This document shows positions 6,281 to 15,040 of a stretch of DNA of 22,395 nucleotides, one piece after another. The position numbers were made by a program, and so were the translations under genes. Every line of letters starts with the position of its first letter. The stretch's first letter is position 1. This DNA comes from a bacterium (GTDB lineage Bacteria > Sumerlaeota > Sumerlaeia > MVZB01). The DNA lies in NCBI GenBank assembly GCA_023480605.1, contig JAMCWS010000407.1, positions 1 to 22,395 on the forward strand, written 5' to 3'. A model generated the notes under the pieces. The model saw only the letters and a program-made list of their open reading frames with translations. It had not been told where the DNA came from and searched no databases.

Positions 6281-7522
6281 ATGGTTCAGATCAACGCCAA
6301 TTATCTTAAGCTCAAAGCCGGCGACCTGGTCCCCGAGATCGGGCGGCGCGTGGCAGCCTACCAGGCGGGGCACCCCGACGCGAAAATCATCCGCATGGGC
6401 ATTGGCGACGTAACCGAACCGTTGCCGGCCGTGTGCGTCGCCGCCATGCACGCGGCCGTCGACGACATGGGCCGCCGCGAAGATTTCCGCGGGTATGGCC
6501 CCGAGCAGGGCTACGCCTGGCTGCGCGAGAAGATCGCGGCGCGAGATTTCGCCGCGCGCGGCTGCGCCATCGAGGCCGACGAGATTTTCGTCTCCGACGG
6601 CAGCAAGTGCGACACGGCCAATATCCTCGACATTCTGGCCCCCGGCCGCGTCAACGTCATCGCCGTCACCGATCCCGTTTATCCTGTCTACGTCGACACG
6701 AACGTCATGGCCGGGCACACCGGCGAGGCGCGCGAAGGGGCCGAATACGAGGGATTGGTCTACCTGCCGACGACGGCGGAGAACGGTTTTGCGCCGCCCC
6801 TGTCCGAGCGGCGTGTCGACATCGTCTATCTTTGTTCGCCCAACAACCCCACCGGCGCCGCGCTGGGGCGCGTCGACCTGGAGCGCTGGGTCGATTACGC
6901 CCGCCGCCACGAGACTCTCATCCTCTTCGACGCCGCCTACGAGGCCTACATCACCGACCCGTCCCTGCCGCACTCGATCTACGAGATCGATGGGGCGCGC
7001 GAGGTGGCGATCGAATTCCGCAGTTTCTCGAAAACGGCCGGTTTTACCGGCGTGCGTTGCGCGCTGACGGTGATCCCCAAAACACTTACGGGAACGGCTG
7101 AAAATGGCGAACGTGTCGATCTGCACCGGCTCTGGATGCGGCGCCACACGACCAAGTTTAATGGCGTCTCCTACATCACCCAGCGCGCCGCCGAAGCCGT
7201 CTACAGCGACGAAGGCCGGCGCCAGGTGCGCGAGACGATCGACTTCTACATGGGCAACGCGAAGATCATCCGCAAGTCGCTGGTCGCGCTGGGGCTGTCC
7301 GTTTATGGCGGCGTCAACGCCCCTTACGTCTGGGTCAAGACGCCCGGCGGGCTGACGAGTTGGGAGTTCTTCGACAAATTACTGGGTGAGGCGCACGTCG
7401 TCGGCACCCCGGGCAGCGGCTTTGGCCAGGCCGGCGAAGGCTACTTCCGACTCAGCTCCTTCAACAGCCGCGAAAATGTCCTCGAAGCCATGGCGCGGCT
7501 GAAGGAAAAGGTAAGGTTGTAG
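6281..7522 (+). CDS. dapL: LL-diaminopimelate aminotransferase
   Basis: This PLP enzyme converts tetrahydrodipicolinate directly to LL-diaminopimelate with glutamate as amino donor. It bypasses the acyl routes to lysine and peptidoglycan cross-link precursor. The 413-aa protein (typical length ~410) is a fold-type I aminotransferase. It opens with NANYLKLKAGDLVPEIGRRV, typical of DapL. It has GIGDVTEPLP (40-49), SDGSKCD (105-111), DPVYPVYVDTN (131-141), SPNNPTG (186-192), and the PLP Lys251 in SFSKTAGFTGVRC. Start 6281 is supported by AAAGGAG (6268-6274) six bases upstream. It follows aroF on the same strand, but the repeat array between them may separate or regulate expression. It is the only recognisable dap gene here. 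Confidence 0.97.
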   Translation: MVQINANYLKLKAGDLVPEIGRRVAAYQAGHPDAKIIRMGIGDVTEPLPAVCVAAMHAAVDDMGRREDFRGYGPEQGYAWLREKIAARDFAARGCAIEADEIFVSDGSKCDTANILDILAPGRVNVIAVTDPVYPVYVDTNVMAGHTGEAREGAEYEGLVYLPTTAENGFAPPLSERRVDIVYLCSPNNPTGAALGRVDLERWVDYARRHETLILFDAAYEAYITDPSLPHSIYEIDGAREVAIEFRSFSKTAGFTGVRCALTVIPKTLTGTAENGERVDLHRLWMRRHTTKFNGVSYITQRAAEAVYSDEGRRQVRETIDFYMGNAKIIRKSLVALGLSVYGGVNAPYVWVKTPGGLTSWEFFDKLLGEAHVVGTPGSGFGQAGEGYFRLSSFNSRENVLEAMARLKEKVRL

Positions 7523-7538
7523 GCTGAGGGCTCTGGTC

Positions 7539-7552
7539 TTTGGGCTTCAGGC
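7539..7552 (+). repeat. second copy of the 14-mer from the heptamer repeat family
   Basis: TTTGGGCTTCAGGC occurs 16 bases after the dapL stop and is identical to 6078-6091 after the aroF stop. The rest of the 153-bp gap between the convergent dapL and murJ ends shows no gene and no convincing terminator. Confidence 0.6.
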
Positions 7553-7675
7553 GGTGAAGGTCCCCGCGGCAATCGCTCCCGCTAATCTGGAAGGCGCCCC
7601 TGGGGTTTTCGAGTATTCCGGACGGCCCAGGATAATCCCGTTTATACCCGAGGTCCAAGCCCTGGAGCTTCCATC

Positions 7676-9286
7676 CTATTCCTTCTTCCGGCGCAGTCGG
7701 GCCATGATCATCCCGGTGGCTTCGTGGGAGTCGGGGACGTGGAGCGCGTGGGCGAGAACGAAGTATAGCGCGGCCGCCACGGCCAGCACCGGCAACAGCA
7801 GAGCGGCGCGCGTCAGCGTCCCGCCGGGCGCGCCCAGCCAATGGACCACCGCCCAGTAAAGGCCGGCGGCGGCGCCGCACGCGACGACCGAGGCGGCCAG
7901 CGATTTCCAGAAAGTCTCGGCGATGCGGGGGCGTTCGCCCATCGGCCGTTCGAGCACCCGCCCCAGGAAGCCGGCCAGAATGAAGTAATAGGCGAATGAC
8001 GCCAGCGTGTTGGCCAGCGCCAGCCCGCCCTGCGCCAGGTGGGTGTGGAAGGCGAACAGCCAGTTGAGAAACATGTTGAGCGCCATCGAGACCGCCGCCG
8101 CCTTGAGCGGGGTCAGGCGGTCCTGGCGGGCGTAAAAGAGCGGTTCGAGCAGCCGGCACCAGCCCAGCGGCAGCAGGCCCGGCGCGTAGAAGAGCAGCGC
8201 CCAGTAAATGCCCTTCGCCCCTTCGGTCGTCATACGTCCGTGGGCGAAGATGAGTTCGGTGATCGGCAGGCCCAGAAAGATCAATCCGACCATCGCCGGG
8301 GTCATGAGCACGATCTCGATGCGCTTGGTAAATGCCATCAGATCGCGCAGTTCGCGCGATTGGCCTTCCAGCAGGTAGTGCGAGAGTTGCGGGAGCATGG
8401 CCGTCGCGGCGGCCGTCGCGGTGAGCGCCATCGGGAACTGGATGAGGCGCCCGGCGTAAAGCAGATAGGTCTTGATGCCCTTGCCCAGATACATCGCGAA
8501 CTGGCCCGAGACGATCGAGTTGATCTGGCTGATGCCCATCGCCGCCAGTCCCGGCACCATCAGCCACATCAACCGCCGGACCGCCGGATCGGACGGCGAC
8601 CAGACGGGCTGCCAGCGCCAGCCGTGGCGGCGCAGCGTCGGCACCATAATGAGGACGCGCAGCGCCACGCCCGCCAGCACCGCCCACCCCAGCCAGACGG
8701 TCGCCCGTTCGCCGGGGGTGCGCAAGATGATGGCCAGGCCGGCGCCGATGATCATCGTCAGGTTGAGCATGACCGAGCCCAACGAGGGGGCGGCGAAGGA
8801 GCGCAGCGTGTGGCAGGCGCCCATCATCACCGATCCCACCGTCAGGGCGATGACGAAGGGAAACATCAGGCGGGTGAGTTGCGCGCCCAGCGCGACGTAA
8901 CCGGCGTCGCCGGCGGCCGCCATGCCATAGCCGCCGAAGAGATAAAACACTTCGCGCGAAAAAAACATGCCCGCGACCGTGATGGCGAGGGCGACGAGCA
9001 TCATGACGTTGCCGGCGCGGTTGATGAACTCCCAGCCGCGCTGCTCGCCGTCGAGCTTGCGGCGCTCGGAAAACAACGGCACGATGAACGACGACAGCGC
9101 CCCCTCGCCCAACACGCGACGCACCAGGTTGGGCAACTCGAACGCCACGAAGAAGACGTCCGAGAGGCGCGTGTCGCCCAGCTTGGCCGCCAGAACGGCG
9201 TCGCGGATGACGCCGGTGAAGCGCGACAGCAGCGTCAGTGCCCCGACCACGCCCGCCGCCTTGATGACTTTACGTTTTTCGCTCAT
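7676..9286 (-). CDS. murJ: lipid II flippase MurJ
   Basis: MurJ belongs to the MOP/MATE-like superfamily and flips lipid II across the inner membrane for peptidoglycan assembly. From ATG 9286 the protein has 536 aa, close to the usual ~510, and is hydrophobic throughout, consistent with about 14 helices. The N-terminus shows the MurJ hallmark: LSRFTGVIRDAVLAAKLG, followed by DVFFVAFELPNLVRRVLGEGALSSFIVP, including the helix-1 and helix-2 Arg residues and the EGALSSFIP motif. The frame is open to 9364, but the 26 extra residues are Arg/Pro-rich and unlike a membrane-protein start, so MSEKRKVIKAAGVV is chosen. It lies 132 bp downstream of metX on the same strand, with two GC-rich hairpins between. 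Convergent with dapL, another peptidoglycan-precursor gene. The last residues (RLRRKKE) are basic, as in many cytoplasmic tails. Confidence 0.95.
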   Translation of the reverse strand: MSEKRKVIKAAGVVGALTLLSRFTGVIRDAVLAAKLGDTRLSDVFFVAFELPNLVRRVLGEGALSSFIVPLFSERRKLDGEQRGWEFINRAGNVMMLVALAITVAGMFFSREVFYLFGGYGMAAAGDAGYVALGAQLTRLMFPFVIALTVGSVMMGACHTLRSFAAPSLGSVMLNLTMIIGAGLAIILRTPGERATVWLGWAVLAGVALRVLIMVPTLRRHGWRWQPVWSPSDPAVRRLMWLMVPGLAAMGISQINSIVSGQFAMYLGKGIKTYLLYAGRLIQFPMALTATAAATAMLPQLSHYLLEGQSRELRDLMAFTKRIEIVLMTPAMVGLIFLGLPITELIFAHGRMTTEGAKGIYWALLFYAPGLLPLGWCRLLEPLFYARQDRLTPLKAAAVSMALNMFLNWLFAFHTHLAQGGLALANTLASFAYYFILAGFLGRVLERPMGERPRIAETFWKSLAASVVACGAAAGLYWAVVHWLGAPGGTLTRAALLLPVLAVAAALYFVLAHALHVPDSHEATGMIMARLRRKKE

Positions 9287-9340
9287 GATGCCCCGCCCGC
9301 GGAAAGGGCGCCGAGCCGGTGCAATGATTTTTCGAGGATT

Positions 9341-9360
9341 CGCGGCCGTGGGCGGCCGCG
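9341..9360 (-). repeat. GC-rich perfect inverted repeat upstream of murJ
   Basis: CGCGGCCG (9341-9348) and CGGCCGCG (9353-9360) form an 8-bp stem around a 4-nt loop (TGGG). It lies in the metX-murJ gap and has no T-run on either side. It could pause transcription or stabilise the metX 3' end; it is not a standard intrinsic terminator. Confidence 0.5.
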
Positions 9361-9382
9361 CCATCGCTTGACGGGATCCGCC

Positions 9383-9401
9383 CCGCGCGCGGCGCGCGCG
9401 G
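9383..9401 (-). repeat. second GC-rich inverted repeat after metX
   Basis: CCGCGCGC (9383-9390) and GCGCGCGG (9394-9401) form an 8-bp stem with a 3-nt loop, 17 bases past the metX stop on the - strand. No T-run follows. Together with the hairpin at 9341-9360 it may end or attenuate the metYX message ahead of murJ. Confidence 0.5.
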
Positions 9402-9418
9402 TAAGGTTGCGCCGTCGG

Positions 9419-10624
9419 TCACGTCGGGATAAGGCGGATCGCCTTGTAGGTTTCCTTGAGCAGGAACTCGATGTTGGGCGTATAAAGTTCCGGTTCGAGC
9501 AGAAAGGAATCGTGCCCTTTCTCGGAGTGGACGGTGATGTAGAGATAGTTGATGTCCAGTTCCTTGAGCGCCTCGCACAGTTCAGCCTGTTCCTCGGGCC
9601 AGAAACAAACGTCCGAGTCGATCGAAAACACAAGAAAGCGCTGGTGGCGGCAGGGGCGCAGAGCGTCGACGAGGTTGCCGTCGGTTTTGGCGGACAGGTT
9701 GAATTGCTGCCACATGTTGACGATGCGCAAGTAGGTGTTGGCGTCGAAGCGCTTGATGAACTTCTTGCCCTGGTGAAGCATGTAGGATTCGATTTGGTGC
9801 TGCAGCCGGTAACCGCGAAGGTCCGAGTCGTCCTGGACGATTTCGTCGCGGGCGCGGTCTTCCATGACGTGCAGATGGACGAAGTATTTGTGTGAAATCA
9901 TCCGCGCCAGGATCAGACCCGTGGTCGGTCCCTGGCCGTCGTAGTAATCGCCGTAATTGAAGTTGGGATCGGTCTCGATGGCGTAGATTTGTTCGAAATT
10001 GGCCAGCTTGTGCAGCGTGGTGGCGCGCGGCCCGGCGGCGATGGGCACGACGCAGCGCACCCGGTCAGGGTAGCGCATCGCCAGGTCGACGGCCATCACC
10101 CCGCCCAGCGACCCCCCCATGACGGCCAGGAGGGTCTTGATCCCCAGGTGGTCGAGCAGGCGGAGCGGGGTGTTGACGACGTCGCTGATGGTCAGGTTGG
10201 GAAAGCGGCGGCCGTAAGGCTTGCCCGTCGCGGGATCGGTCGACGACGGGCCGATCGAGCCGTAACACCCGCCGAAGTAATTGGCGCAGATGACAAAATA
10301 TTGCCGCGTGTCGAGGGCGCGGCCAGGGCCAATGAAGTCGTCCCACCAGCCGTAGTGGTATTCCTCGGTCCACAGCTTCTCGACGCCCGGGACGCGGGGA
10401 TTGTAGCCGGCGGCGTGGTGGCTGCCCGAGAGGGCGTGGAAAACGAGGATGGCGTTGTCGTGCGCCTCGCTCAGTTCGCCGTAGGTTTCGTAGGCCAGGG
10501 TGATCGGTCCGAATTTTTCGCCGCTTTCGAGATGGAAGGCGTCCTCCGGAGTTTTGGCGAAGGTGAAGAACTGCGTCTCGACGCGCGGCAATTTCTTTTT
10601 CATGAGTCGTTTCGGTTCATTCAT
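9419..10624 (-). CDS. metX: homoserine O-acetyltransferase
   Basis: MetX activates homoserine with acetyl-CoA (some members use succinyl-CoA) for methionine synthesis. The 401-aa protein is an alpha/beta-hydrolase. It shows the MetX fingerprint: LAYETYG (43-49), HALSGSHHAAG (63-73), GWWDDFIGPGRALDT (92-106), VICANYFGGCYGSIGPSS (111-128), and the nucleophile elbow GGSLGG with Ser172. The catalytic Asp is likely Asp338 (in FSIDSDVCF) and the catalytic His is His371 (in SEKGHDSFL). ATG 10624 has only a weak purine stretch upstream; ATG 10603 (MKKKLPRVE) is a possible alternative. It lies 79 bp downstream of metY on the same strand and supplies that enzyme's substrate, so the two probably share a transcript. 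Choice of acetyl over succinyl donor is inferred from the metY partner, not proven. Confidence 0.95.
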   Translation of the reverse strand: MNEPKRLMKKKLPRVETQFFTFAKTPEDAFHLESGEKFGPITLAYETYGELSEAHDNAILVFHALSGSHHAAGYNPRVPGVEKLWTEEYHYGWWDDFIGPGRALDTRQYFVICANYFGGCYGSIGPSSTDPATGKPYGRRFPNLTISDVVNTPLRLLDHLGIKTLLAVMGGSLGGVMAVDLAMRYPDRVRCVVPIAAGPRATTLHKLANFEQIYAIETDPNFNYGDYYDGQGPTTGLILARMISHKYFVHLHVMEDRARDEIVQDDSDLRGYRLQHQIESYMLHQGKKFIKRFDANTYLRIVNMWQQFNLSAKTDGNLVDALRPCRHQRFLVFSIDSDVCFWPEEQAELCEALKELDINYLYITVHSEKGHDSFLLEPELYTPNIEFLLKETYKAIRLIPT

Positions 10625-10703
10625 GGTTAATCTCTGGGCGGTCCATTACGCCCGGCGGGCGCGGGGGCGCCATCGGGTGAGCCGGCGCGGCGCCGGAACC
10701 GGC

Positions 10704-12011
<1,308 letters not shown>

Positions 12012-12038
12012 GATCCCCCTTACCTTCTGGATAGGCCG

Positions 12039-12109
12039 CGAATCGCCCCGCCATCCGGCGCGGACGCATGTGACACACAGCCCTACTCATTTAACTCCGA
12101 ATCGCCCCG
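12039..12109 (-). promoter_or_regulatory. paired 12-bp direct repeats upstream of metY (possible operator)
   Basis: CGAATCGCCCCG occurs exactly at 12039-12050 and again at 12098-12109, centre to centre 59 bp apart. One copy falls between the candidate -35 and -10 of metY, the other in the untranslated leader about 30 bp before the start. That placement would suit a repressor or a leader structure, but no known methionine operator (MetJ box, S-box/SAM riboswitch) is recognisable. This is inference from position and exact repetition only. Confidence 0.35.
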
Positions 12110-12117
12110 GAAGGCAA
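12089..12117 (-). promoter_or_regulatory. candidate metY promoter
   Basis: On the - strand, TTGCCT (12117-12112) and TTAAAT (12094-12089) are 17 bp apart, each matching 4 of 6 consensus bases. The spacing is ideal and the -10 lies in one of the few AT-rich spots of the gap, about 80 bp before metY. Support is only moderate. Confidence 0.3.
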
Positions 12118-12343
12118 AGAAAAAACTATTTCCTGCAAGGGAAGCAACGACGCCCCCAAGCTATTGTCGTCTAGGATGTGGTTTTGCTGACCTTTGAAAA
12201 CCGGCCGAAGCATGCGGAAGATGATGAGTAAACGCCCGGGAGCGGGACCGCGTTCGGCGATACAGCGCAAGCGCAATCCAACCATCCGGCATCAATGGCC
12301 GCCGGCTCGCCGTGAACGAGAACAAGACGCGACCGAACGGATC

Positions 12344-12366
12344 CCGGCAGGTCAGGCGCCTGCCGG
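12344..12366. repeat. perfect 8-bp inverted repeat downstream of mprF
   Basis: CCGGCAGG (12344-12351) and CCTGCCGG (12359-12366) pair perfectly around a 7-nt loop, about 95 bp past the mprF stop. No T-run follows on either strand, so it is a possible transcript-end structure rather than a standard terminator. Confidence 0.4.
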
Positions 12367-12460
12367 ACGATCTCAACGCACGATCATGCGCAACCCCATC
12401 CTCCGTGTCCTCCTCAGCCCTCACATCCATGCGGACATTCCTGCTTTGCGTTGACACCCC

Positions 12461-15019
12461 TCACTTCGTCAGAATTCCACCGATTCCGCGCGAGATTAGC
12501 GCGGCGATATTGGTCAGGATGCGCGGCAGGATGATCGTGCCCGGCGAAGCCAGGTACTTCGGTTCCCAGATCGGGTCGAATTTCTCTTTATATTGGCGCA
12601 AGCCCTGGAAATTGTAAAAATGCTCGCCATGCTTGAAGATGAATGACCCCACCCGCATCCAGAACGGAGCCAGCGCGCGGTTCTCCAGGCCCGACAAGGG
12701 CGCCATGCCCAGGTTGAACCGCCCGTAACCCTGGCGCTGGCCCTCCAGCATCAATTGGATAAACAGGTAATCCATAACACCGGGAGGGGCGTCGGGCAGA
12801 TAACGCATCATGTCGATCGACAGTTCCTCCTTGCCGGCTCCGGCCCAGATGTTGGCGAAGGCCAGCAGGCGGTCGCCCTGGTGGATGAGGGCGATGGGAT
12901 TGCGTTTGAGATAGGCCTCGTCGAAGTAACCCAGCGAGAATCCCTTCTCGCGGGCGTTCTTCCCGGCCAGCCACGCGTCCGAAATGACGCGCAGGCGCGG
13001 CAGCAGCGCGGGCACTTCCTCGCGCGGAACCCACTCGAAGCGGCAACCCGCTTCCTCCATCCGGCGAACCGCGTGGCGGAAGCTCTTGCGTGAGCCGCCC
13101 GTCATGGTGAAGGCGCCGAGGGGCACGAGCGCCTCCTCGCCCAGCTTGAGCATCGTGAGGCCCAGGTCGAGGTAAAGATGCAGGTTTTCGACCTGCACAT
13201 GGTAAAAGACCGACCACCCGCCGTGGCGGTCGCACAGTTCGCGGAATTGCCAGACCAGTTCGTCGCGCGCTTCGCGCGGGCCGACCGGATCGCCCAGGGC
13301 CACCCAACTTCGCCCCTCGATGCCATACATCAGGAACGCGCTGCGATCGTCGTTGAACATGAAGTCCTTGTCGCCCAGCAGCGCGATTTTGGCGTAGGTT
13401 TTCGAAAACCGGTCGACGATGTTCCCGGCGAGGTCGAGTTCGGCGGCGGTGGGCGGATGCGGCTCGGGCTGGGCTGGCTGGATCAGGCGATAGGCCGCGA
13501 TCGCCAGGGCCAGTATTCCCACACCGACGCTGGCCCGCAAAAAGCGCGAGGCGTCGGAGTGCGGACTGAAGCTGAACCGCCACCACAGTTCGCTGGAATA
13601 CTCGAGGTGCTTGTACGAGAAGAAGCCGATCCAGAGCGAGGCGCCCACCACGACGGCGATCGCCGTGATCCAGCCGGGGGTGAATCGCTGGCTGAAAAAG
13701 GCCGCCTTGCGATAAAACGCCCCACGGGAGGGGAACAGCGCCGCCAGCATGACCGACAGCGCCAGCGCCTCCTCGTAATCCAGGCCCTTGAGCAACGAAA
13801 CGACGATGCCCGTGGTCAGCAGCGCAACGGTCAGGTGCCACGCGGCGTCGAGGCGGCGTTGGAGCCCCCGCGCCAGGATCAGCAAACCCATGCCGGCCAG
13901 GCTGCCCAGGAAGTGCGAAATTTCGATCACCGGCAGGGGGAGGAAATCCTTGAGCCATTCCAGGCGGACGGGAACGGTGGGGGTGGCGCCCGAAAACAGG
14001 AGCATCGCGCCCCCGACGAAGGTCGTGAAAGCCATCACCTGGGGGACGATTTCCGGCACCCATTGCCCGAAGAACCGGGCGATTTTCCTCACTCCCTCGC
14101 GCCGCTGCGAGACTTCGTGAATCCCCAGCAGGCCCGCGGCGGTGATGAGGGGCAGTATGTAATAGATGATCCGGTAGACGACGACCACCCCGACCACCTG
14201 GGCGCCAGGCACATAGGACGAGAGGGCCGGAATGATGACCATCTCGAAGACGCCCAGGCCGGCCGGGATGTTGCTGGCCGCGCCGACCAGGTGGGCGAGC
14301 ATGAAGATCCCCATGAACCAGGTGAAATGGATCTGGGCGGAGGCGGGCAGGAGGGCGAAGAAGACCGTTCCCGCGACCAGCCAGTCGATCGACGAAATGG
14401 CCAACTCGGCCAGGTAGAGCCGGGGCGAGGGGAGCGTGAACACCCAGTCGCGCACGCGGATCGGCCGCGGTCGCAGGAGGGTCAGCGCCAGCCCGGCGGC
14501 GACCAGCGCCAGCAGGATCGCGCCGAACGGGCGCGTGTCGGCGAAGGGAAGCGGGAGTTGGGACGGGAGCGTGAGCGGGGTTCCCAGAAATATCAGGCCC
14601 CCGACCAGGCAAAATCCCAGCCAGAGGCTTAGGCCGCAGAAAACGATCACCTGGGCGATCTCGACGGCCGACAGGCCCCAGGCGCTGTAAAGGCGATAGC
14701 GGATGGAGCCGCCCGCCAGGTTCGAAAGGCCGATGTTATAAGCGAAGGCATAACCGATGAACGAGGCCGTCGCCACTTTCCGGTATTCGAGCGGGTGGCC
14801 GATGTAACGGAACGCCAGGGTGTCGTAACCGGTAAGGATAAAATAACTCAATCCGGTCAGCGCCACGCCGAGAGCGACCCGCCAGCCGTTGATCGCGCCC
14901 AGTTGCCCGACGACCTGGTGGTAGTTGTAGGCGCGCAGTTCGCGATGCAGCACCCATAGGGCGAGGCTGAACAGGCCGATGCCGAGTATCGATCCGAGAA
15001 TCTTGCCGAATCGTTTCAT
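12461..15019 (-). CDS. mprF: aminoacyl-phosphatidylglycerol synthase/flippase MprF
   Basis: MprF moves an amino acid (usually Lys or Ala) from charged tRNA onto phosphatidylglycerol and flips the product to the outer leaflet, lowering negative surface charge and resistance-limiting binding of cationic peptides. The 852-aa length matches full MprF (S. aureus ~840). Residues 1-515 hold about 13-14 hydrophobic helices, including the flippase core (SNLAGGSIRYRLYSAWGLS, 99-117; ASNIPAGLGVFEM, 248-260). Residues about 530-830 form the cytosolic synthase domain (DUF2156, GNAT-like fold), with FMFNDDRSAFLMYG (553-566), ALGDPVG (574-580) and a C-terminal FNFQGLRQYKEKFDPIWEPKYL-type stretch. The gene starts 21 bp after corA on the same strand, so co-transcription is likely. 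No strong ribosome site precedes ATG 15019. Lysyl versus alanyl specificity cannot be read from the sequence. Confidence 0.94.
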   Translation of the reverse strand: MKRFGKILGSILGIGLFSLALWVLHRELRAYNYHQVVGQLGAINGWRVALGVALTGLSYFILTGYDTLAFRYIGHPLEYRKVATASFIGYAFAYNIGLSNLAGGSIRYRLYSAWGLSAVEIAQVIVFCGLSLWLGFCLVGGLIFLGTPLTLPSQLPLPFADTRPFGAILLALVAAGLALTLLRPRPIRVRDWVFTLPSPRLYLAELAISSIDWLVAGTVFFALLPASAQIHFTWFMGIFMLAHLVGAASNIPAGLGVFEMVIIPALSSYVPGAQVVGVVVVYRIIYYILPLITAAGLLGIHEVSQRREGVRKIARFFGQWVPEIVPQVMAFTTFVGGAMLLFSGATPTVPVRLEWLKDFLPLPVIEISHFLGSLAGMGLLILARGLQRRLDAAWHLTVALLTTGIVVSLLKGLDYEEALALSVMLAALFPSRGAFYRKAAFFSQRFTPGWITAIAVVVGASLWIGFFSYKHLEYSSELWWRFSFSPHSDASRFLRASVGVGILALAIAAYRLIQPAQPEPHPPTAAELDLAGNIVDRFSKTYAKIALLGDKDFMFNDDRSAFLMYGIEGRSWVALGDPVGPREARDELVWQFRELCDRHGGWSVFYHVQVENLHLYLDLGLTMLKLGEEALVPLGAFTMTGGSRKSFRHAVRRMEEAGCRFEWVPREEVPALLPRLRVISDAWLAGKNAREKGFSLGYFDEAYLKRNPIALIHQGDRLLAFANIWAGAGKEELSIDMMRYLPDAPPGVMDYLFIQLMLEGQRQGYGRFNLGMAPLSGLENRALAPFWMRVGSFIFKHGEHFYNFQGLRQYKEKFDPIWEPKYLASPGTIILPRILTNIAALISRGIGGILTK

Positions 15020-15040
15020 TGGCGAACCGTGACGCGCCTG

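Larger units (their letters stand above)
12012..12460. other. non-coding gap between mprF and metY
   Basis: This is the longest gene-free stretch here (449 bp). The metY-proximal 110 bp hold the candidate promoter and the 12-bp direct repeats. The remainder (about 12180-12460) contains short open frames on both strands, the longest 98 codons on the - strand (12161-12457), with none resembling a protein and no good start. There is a perfect hairpin at 12344-12366. A phrase near 12400-12415 (CCTCCGTGTCCTCC) looks like worn short-period sequence. I found no tRNA, small RNA or SAM riboswitch signature. Confidence 0.6.

Noticed and set aside
8039..9895. Very long + strand open frame opposite murJ and metX
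   Set aside because: It is antisense to two clear genes, rich in Arg, His, Gln and Asp as expected from reading GC-rich codons backwards, and matches no family. Similar mirrors lie opposite aroF, metY, mprF and corA.
12012..12200. SAM riboswitch upstream of metY
   Set aside because: Neither the S-box core nor the short SAM-II pattern could be recognised on the - strand; only direct repeats and a possible promoter are visible.
12161..12457. 98-codon - strand open frame in the mprF-metY gap
   Set aside because: No ribosome site, an Arg/Ser-rich composition typical of chance frames in this DNA, and no recognisable domain.
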